Source: an uncultured Devosia sp. (GTDB taxonomy: Bacteria; Pseudomonadota; Alphaproteobacteria; Rhizobiales; Devosiaceae). From it: a stretch of 64,000 bases of DNA. Positions 60,010 to 64,000 of the stretch are shown here, one piece after another (the first letter of the stretch is position 1; each line of letters starts with the position of its first letter). Location: contig NZ_CAUQDV010000001.1 in NCBI RefSeq assembly GCF_963517015.1, forward strand, positions 620,001-684,000. The letters run 5' to 3'. The translations under genes and the position numbers were made by a program. Under the pieces are notes generated by a model. That model made no database searches and was not told the DNA's origin. It saw only the letters and a program-made list of their open reading frames with translations.

Positions 60010-61368
60010 CTAAACCAGCGCGACGATCTTCTTTTTCTTCCAGACGAAATGATACCAGCTCGCCTGCAGCACCAGCATCATGGTGAAGCTCGCGGCATAG
60101 GCGACCCAGATGCCGGTGAGGCCGAGGCTGGTCTTGCTCAGCCAGAGAGCGCCGGGCAGTTCGATCAGCAGGATGCAGGCCAGCGAGATGGCCATTGGTG
60201 CATATACCGTGCCGCTGGCTCGCATGATGCCGGAAAAGATCACGCTCCAGCCAAAGCAGATCATGCTCCACAACACGACATGGAGCAGCGTTTCGGTCAG
60301 CTCCACCACAGCGGGTTCGGTGATGAACAGTGCCACCAGATGCTGGCTGAAGAGATAGGCCAGCAGCACCAGCGTACCAGTGATGCCCAGGTTCAGCGCC
60401 AGCGCAGTGCGGGTGATGGCACTGATCTGCCCGATATTGCCAGCGCCGATGGCCTGGGCGGCAAAGATCGAGGCGGCAATGCCGATCGACATGGCCGGGA
60501 ACTGCACATAGCTCATCACCTGCCCCAGAGCGCCATAGGCAGCGGTGGCGTCCGAGCCGAAGCGATTGACGAGACCCACCACCACAATGCCGGCGACGGA
60601 GGAGATCACCATCTGCAAGCCAGCCGGCACGCCAAGCTTGAGGATCAGGCCGAGCAGCTTGACGTCGGGGCGGATGATGGCGGTGAGCAGGATACGATCC
60701 GGCGCCAGTGGCATGTTGCGCAGGCGCATATAGATGACCAGGAAGATGATCACGGTGACGAAGCCGGCAATGGTGGCGACGGCCGCGGCATTGACGCCGA
60801 TCTGCGGCAGGCCGCCCCAGCCCAGGATCAGGGCGGGCGTGACAACCAGACCCACCAGCATGGACATGATCAGCGAGAACAGCGGTGTCACCGTATCGCC
60901 GACGCCGCGCAGTACCGAGGTCGCGACGAAGAAGATGAAGAAGGCCGGCATGCAGATGAACATGATCCGCGCATAGCCGACGGCGATGTGGAGGATATTG
61001 TCCGGAGCACCGAGTACGGAGAGGATCTGTTCGGTCCAGATGCCGCCGAAGAAGGCAACGACAAGACCGAGCACGATGGCGGTGGCCATGGTTGTGCCGG
61101 TCACCTGCTTTACCTTGTCGAGATTTTTGGCGCCCCAGGCCTGGCCGATCAGCACGGTCGAGCCTGCGGAGAGGCCGATGGTGAAGCTCAGAAGGAAGAA
61201 GAGAATGGGGAAGAAGGTGGCGATGGCCGCCAGAGCCTCGACGCCGATCAGTTGACCGACATAGATGGAATTGAGCGTTCCCGACAGCGCCTGCAATATG
61301 TTGGCGGCCATGAGCGGGACAAGAAAGACGACGAACCTTTGCCAGAGCGGTCTGGTGTGCGGGTCCAT
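60010..61368 (-). CDS. MATE-family multidrug efflux transporter
   Basis: 452 residues with twelve transmembrane segments in two MatE repeats. Typical pieces are NILQALSGTLNSIYVGQLIG, STVLIGQAWGAKNLDKVKQV, ATSVLRGVGDTVTPL and, in the second half, FAAQAIGAGNIGQI. It exports cationic compounds against Na+ or H+. The ATG at 61368 has CGGAG upstream; the frame beyond it is not membrane-protein-like. Confidence 0.94.
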   Translation of the reverse strand: MDPHTRPLWQRFVVFLVPLMAANILQALSGTLNSIYVGQLIGVEALAAIATFFPILFFLLSFTIGLSAGSTVLIGQAWGAKNLDKVKQVTGTTMATAIVLGLVVAFFGGIWTEQILSVLGAPDNILHIAVGYARIMFICMPAFFIFFVATSVLRGVGDTVTPLFSLIMSMLVGLVVTPALILGWGGLPQIGVNAAAVATIAGFVTVIIFLVIYMRLRNMPLAPDRILLTAIIRPDVKLLGLILKLGVPAGLQMVISSVAGIVVVGLVNRFGSDATAAYGALGQVMSYVQFPAMSIGIAASIFAAQAIGAGNIGQISAITRTALALNLGITGTLVLLAYLFSQHLVALFITEPAVVELTETLLHVVLWSMICFGWSVIFSGIMRASGTVYAPMAISLACILLIELPGALWLSKTSLGLTGIWVAYAASFTMMLVLQASWYHFVWKKKKIVALV

Positions 61369-61652
61369 TAAAATACTCCGTGATACCTCGAGAACATGAG
61401 CGTCACGTCTCGGCCCTTGGCAAAGCCGCTTTGAGAAGGGGCTTTGCGGGGACCTGTTCACACTCGATGTTTCGGGTGCCGGCTGGACGGGCGCGGGAGG
61501 CGTGGAAATGACACGGCAAGAGACCTACGCCTGAGTTCTGGAGCCGTCAATGCAGGTCTATCACAGCGGCTGATTCCTCCCATCATGACTTGTCATCACC
61601 GCGATGACGATTTGCCGGTGCGCAGTGTTTCTCCAGTCGCTACAAGCAGGTC

Positions 61653-62372
61653 ATGTCCCTGACTGCGCCCGATTATCGCTTTTCCAACCAGTTTGCCGCC
61701 GGCGCCCGCGCCTGCATTCCCGTGGTCATTTCGGTTTCGGCTTATGGCGTGGTCTGGGGCGTGCTGGCGCGTGGGGCAGGGCTGAGCCTGCTCGAAGTCC
61801 TCATGATGAGCGGGGTCCTGTTTGCCGGTTCGGCGCAATTCGTGGCGCTGGATCTGTGGAACGCCACTCCTTCCGCGCTCCCCATTGGGCCTCTTGTTCT
61901 CGCGGCCCTTATCGTCAACCTGCGCTATCTGCTGCTGACGGCAACCCTGCGGCCTCTGTTCGGGCCGGGCGAGCAGATCAAGGGTGCCCTCTCGACCTTT
62001 CTGATCACCGACGAAAACTGGGCCATCACCATGGGCGAGATCGTCAAGGGGCGGGGCACTGCGGCCTTCCTGCTCGGCGGCGGCGTCCTTACTTATAGCT
62101 GCTGGCTGGCCAGTTCGATGATTGGGCATAGCCTGGGTTCGGCGATCGAGGATCCGCGGACCTATGGCCTCGACTTTGCCTTTACCGCGACTTTCCTCGC
62201 CTTGCTGCTGGGCATGTGGAAGGGGAAGGGTGATCTCGTGCCTTGGCTGGTTGGCGCATTGGTCGCCATTGCTGCGGCGCGGTTGATTCCGGGCAGCTGG
62301 TATATTCTGATCGGCGGCATTGCCGGCAGTCTGGCCGGTACCGTGGCAGACAGGTTGCGCCATGTGGACTAG
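61653..62372 (+). CDS. azlC: AzlC-family branched-chain amino-acid exporter, large subunit
   Basis: 239-residue membrane protein with about six to seven transmembrane segments. AzlC marks are SAYGVVWGVLARGAG, MMSGVLFAGSAQFVALDLW, LIVNLRYLLLTATL and FLITDENWAITM. With AzlD it forms a branched-chain amino-acid exporter. It overlaps azlD by 11 bp. Confidence 0.95.
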   Translation: MSLTAPDYRFSNQFAAGARACIPVVISVSAYGVVWGVLARGAGLSLLEVLMMSGVLFAGSAQFVALDLWNATPSALPIGPLVLAALIVNLRYLLLTATLRPLFGPGEQIKGALSTFLITDENWAITMGEIVKGRGTAAFLLGGGVLTYSCWLASSMIGHSLGSAIEDPRTYGLDFAFTATFLALLLGMWKGKGDLVPWLVGALVAIAAARLIPGSWYILIGGIAGSLAGTVADRLRHVD

Positions 62373-62670
62373 TCCGGAAGCTGTCACCGCTATCCTCGGC
62401 ATGGCGCTGGTGACCTTTGCGGTCAAGGCCAGCGGCTTACTGCTGGCAAACAGGCTGCCGCAACACGGTTTCGTTGCCGCCTGGCTCAAGCATATTCCGG
62501 GCGCGGTACTGGCATCGCTCGTCGCCCCTGCTGTCGTGACCGGCACGGCGGCCGAGGCGGTCGCGGCTGCGGCAACTGCGCTGGCCTATTTTGCCACGCG
62601 CAATATCCTTGCCGCCATGGCTGCAGGCGTCTTGGTGGTCTATCTGATGCGTCTCTGGCTTGCGGCTTGA
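62362..62670 (+). CDS. azlD: AzlD-family branched-chain amino-acid exporter, small subunit
   Basis: 102 residues with three to four hydrophobic segments; AzlD landmarks are LVTFAVKASGLLLANRLP, LKHIPGAVLASLVAPAV and ATRNILAAMAAGVLVVYLMR. The ATG at 62362 is internal to the end of azlC. It is always found paired with AzlC. Confidence 0.93.
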   Translation: MWTSPEAVTAILGMALVTFAVKASGLLLANRLPQHGFVAAWLKHIPGAVLASLVAPAVVTGTAAEAVAAAATALAYFATRNILAAMAAGVLVVYLMRLWLAA

Positions 62671-62699
62671 AGCGACCTGCGCTAGAGACCACTCCACGT

Positions 62700-62783
62700 G
62701 CCCCTCTGGCGGAATGGTAGACGCAGAGGACTCAAAATCCTCCGTCGCAAGACGTGCCGGTTCGAGTCCGGCGGGGGGCACCA
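62700..62783 (+). tRNA. tRNA-Leu (anticodon CAA)
   Basis: The acceptor stem GCCCCTC pairs with GGGGGGC (one G.U). The anticodon stem-loop is GAGGA-CTCAAAA-TCCTC, giving anticodon CAA (codon UUG). A long class II variable arm follows. The T-arm is GCCGG-TTCGAGT-CCGGC and CCA is encoded at 62781-62783. Confidence 0.97.
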
Positions 62784-62877
62784 TTTCCACTCAGCTGGCG
62801 TTCAGACTCCGTTCATCTTGGCGGAACTGTCTCCTCACGCGCATCATTGGCCCTGCTCATCTCCCAAGGAGCAGACC

Positions 62878-63774
62878 ATGTCCGACCGCCTCACCATGCA
62901 GGATCCGCGCCAGCAATATCCGGCCCCGCCCTTCCCGAAACAGCAGGAACAATCGGCCCCCGGCGTTGCCCGCAAGATGGATCCGAAGCCCGACCATGGC
63001 GAGGAAAGCTACCAGGGATCAGGCAAGCTCAAGGGCCGCAAGGCGCTGATCACCGGTGGTGATTCGGGCATCGGGCGTGCTGCGGCCATCGCCTATGCGC
63101 GCGAAGGCGCCGATGTGGCGATCGGTTATCTGCCGAGCGAAGAGGCCGATGCCAAAGAGGTTATTGCCCTGATCGAAGCCGAGGGGCGCAAAGCTCTGGC
63201 CCTGCCGGGCGACGTCAAGGACGAAGGCTTCTGCAGGCAGTTGGTGGAGAAAACCGTCAGTGCCTTTGGCGGACTTGATATCCTCGTCATCAATGCCGCG
63301 CGTCAGCAGTTTCGCGAAGATGTGTCGCAGGTCACGACGGAAGATTTCGACGCGACGCTCAAGACCAATCTCTACGCGCTGCACTGGATCGCCCAAGCCG
63401 CAACGCCGCATCTGCCGCCCGGCGCAGCAGTGATCACCACAGCCTCGATCCAGGCCTATGAGCCTTCGCCGATCCTGCTCGACTATGCGACCACCAAGGC
63501 GGGGATCGTTGCCTATACCAAGGCACTGAGCAAACAGCTGATTGAAAAGGGTGTGCGCGCCAATGTCGTGGCGCCGGGTCCGTTCTGGACGGTGCTGCAA
63601 CCGAGCGGCGGGCAGCCCGATGAGAAGGTGGAGAATTTCGGCAAGGACAGCGATTTCGGCCGGCCGGGCCAGCCGGTAGAGCTGGCGCCGATCTATGTTC
63701 TGCTGGCCAGCCAGGAGGCCAGCTATATCAATGGCGAAGTGTTCGGTGCCACCGGCGGCAAGGGTGTCGCCTAA
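62878..63774 (+). CDS. Short-chain dehydrogenase/reductase (YghA-like)
   Basis: 298 residues. After a Pro/Gln-rich 50-residue N-terminal extension (PAPPFPKQQEQSAPG) comes a classical SDR: GGDSGIGRAAAIAYAREGAD for NADP(H), NINA-like VINAARQQ, catalytic Ser in ITTASIQAY, YATTKAG for Tyr-Lys, and the APGPFWT loop. It is of the YghA/general-stress type, usually an aldehyde or ketone reductase. AAGGAG precedes the ATG. Confidence 0.93.
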   Translation: MSDRLTMQDPRQQYPAPPFPKQQEQSAPGVARKMDPKPDHGEESYQGSGKLKGRKALITGGDSGIGRAAAIAYAREGADVAIGYLPSEEADAKEVIALIEAEGRKALALPGDVKDEGFCRQLVEKTVSAFGGLDILVINAARQQFREDVSQVTTEDFDATLKTNLYALHWIAQAATPHLPPGAAVITTASIQAYEPSPILLDYATTKAGIVAYTKALSKQLIEKGVRANVVAPGPFWTVLQPSGGQPDEKVENFGKDSDFGRPGQPVELAPIYVLLASQEASYINGEVFGATGGKGVA

Positions 63775-63779
63775 AAGAA

Positions 63780-63811
63780 GAGGGCGGTAACCCGGATGGA
63801 TTACCGCCCTC
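63780..63811 (-). terminator. Terminator of the outer-membrane protein gene (minus strand)
   Basis: A perfect 11-bp stem GAGGGCGGTAA / TTACCGCCCTC (63780-63790 with 63801-63811) with a 10-nt loop. On the minus strand it continues TTCTTTTAGG. It sits between convergent genes and could serve both. Confidence 0.82.
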
Positions 63812-63845
63812 AATTCCGTTGCGTCAGAGCGACGCGACGTTGTTC

Positions 63846-64000
63846 TTAGAAGTGGTAGAACACGCCGACGGTTGCCTTGGCAGCGTCGAAGAAGTCGTCG
63901 CCAGCTGCGTCGTCAAAGAAGCCCTGACCAACGATTTCACCGCGGATGGTGACCGAGTCGGTAACGGCCAGTTCAACACCGCCGCCGAGCTGGTAAGCAC
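63846..64000 (-). CDS. Outer-membrane beta-barrel protein, C-terminal fragment (runs off window)
   Basis: Only the last 51 residues are present; the stop is TAA at 63846-63848 and the 5' part is past base 64000. The frame reads strands YQLGGGVELAVTDSVTIRGE and ends KATVGVFYHF, with the C-terminal Phe of outer-membrane beta-barrels. Acidic loops (FFDDAAGDDFFD) are seen. It is distinct from the Omp at 56622. Confidence 0.82.
   Translation of the reverse strand, partial: AYQLGGGVELAVTDSVTIRGEIVGQGFFDDAAGDDFFDAAKATVGVFYHF

Noticed and set aside
60049..61371. 440-codon plus-strand frame opposite the MATE transporter
   Set aside because: It is the antisense of twelve hydrophobic helices, giving a highly charged Asp/Glu/His-rich product with no family resemblance.
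62700..63774. tRNA-Leu as an integration site
   Set aside because: No integrase gene or repeat of the tRNA 3' end follows; the next gene is an ordinary SDR. A partial copy beyond the window cannot be excluded.

Overview
The window is about 64 kb of high-GC (roughly 60-64%), densely packed bacterial chromosome. Gene content and order point to an alphaproteobacterium of the order Hyphomicrobiales, most like Devosia. This is inferred from protein character and neighbourhoods: ftsE/ftsX beside a zinc-ribbon protein and cpdR; argH/lysA beside tlpA; gloB beside a methyltransferase-hisC-tyrC cluster; a HIG1-type protein beside a cobalamin adenosyltransferase; and an alphaproteobacterial-type SOS box. 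No database search was possible. I see no prophage, insertion sequence, integrase, CRISPR array or biosynthetic island. Most of the window looks like core chromosome, with one small toxin-antitoxin pair and one intergenic repeat element.

Layout. 1-2.7 kb: two soluble chemoreceptors, the first cut by the window edge. 2.7-3.5 kb: a DUF1801-like protein and methylglyoxal synthase. 3.6-10.4 kb: a branched-chain/hydrophobic amino-acid type ABC transporter (livGFHM), with its candidate binding protein livK on the other strand beyond a methyltransferase, a RibD/DHFR-like reductase and a VOC protein. 10.6-16.1 kb: a glycine-betaine/choline type ABC transporter (proV, proW, two tandem proX copies) plus a third, diverged binding protein facing it. 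16.1-16.8 kb: the longest gene-poor stretch. 16.8-24.5 kb: a GGDEF-EAL protein, a DUF442 phosphatase-like protein, pyruvate carboxylase, ispG and small membrane or secreted proteins. 24.5-29.4 kb: YbaK, MOSC, ispA, mtgA, ChaC and DUF2125. 29.4-36.5 kb: tyrC, hisC, a methyltransferase, gloB, small proteins, fumC and rpmF. 36.6-41.6 kb: a putative SOS-controlled small protein, plsC, ftsX/ftsE, a zinc-ribbon protein and CpdR. 41.6-49.9 kb: lysA, two tandem ChaC-like genes, argH, TlpA, a YjfB-like motility protein, a cobalamin adenosyltransferase, a HIG1 protein and a divergent LysR/SDR pair. 49.9-56.5 kb: gluQRS, alkA, an esterase, an HNH protein, parDE, dsbB, DUF72, a DMT transporter and ExoD. 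56.6-64 kb: an outer-membrane beta-barrel protein, a D,D-carboxypeptidase, a DJ-1 family protein, an HxlR regulator, a MATE transporter, azlCD, tRNA-Leu(CAA), an SDR and the C-terminal end of a second outer-membrane protein.

Themes. Thiol/aldehyde metabolism recurs (mgsA, gloB, two VOC proteins, a DJ-1 protein and three ChaC-family gamma-glutamylcyclotransferases), but the genes are scattered, so this is a theme rather than an operon. Compatible-solute and amino-acid transport is prominent (liv, pro, azlCD). Cell-cycle genes ftsEX and cpdR sit together. The regulatory signals best supported by the sequence are a LexA-type box overlapping the -10 of a good promoter before an uncharacterised 114-aa protein, a two-palindrome operator before parDE, and nested dyads before the HxlR gene. 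I found no clear new multi-gene system; the best lead is the putative SOS gene.
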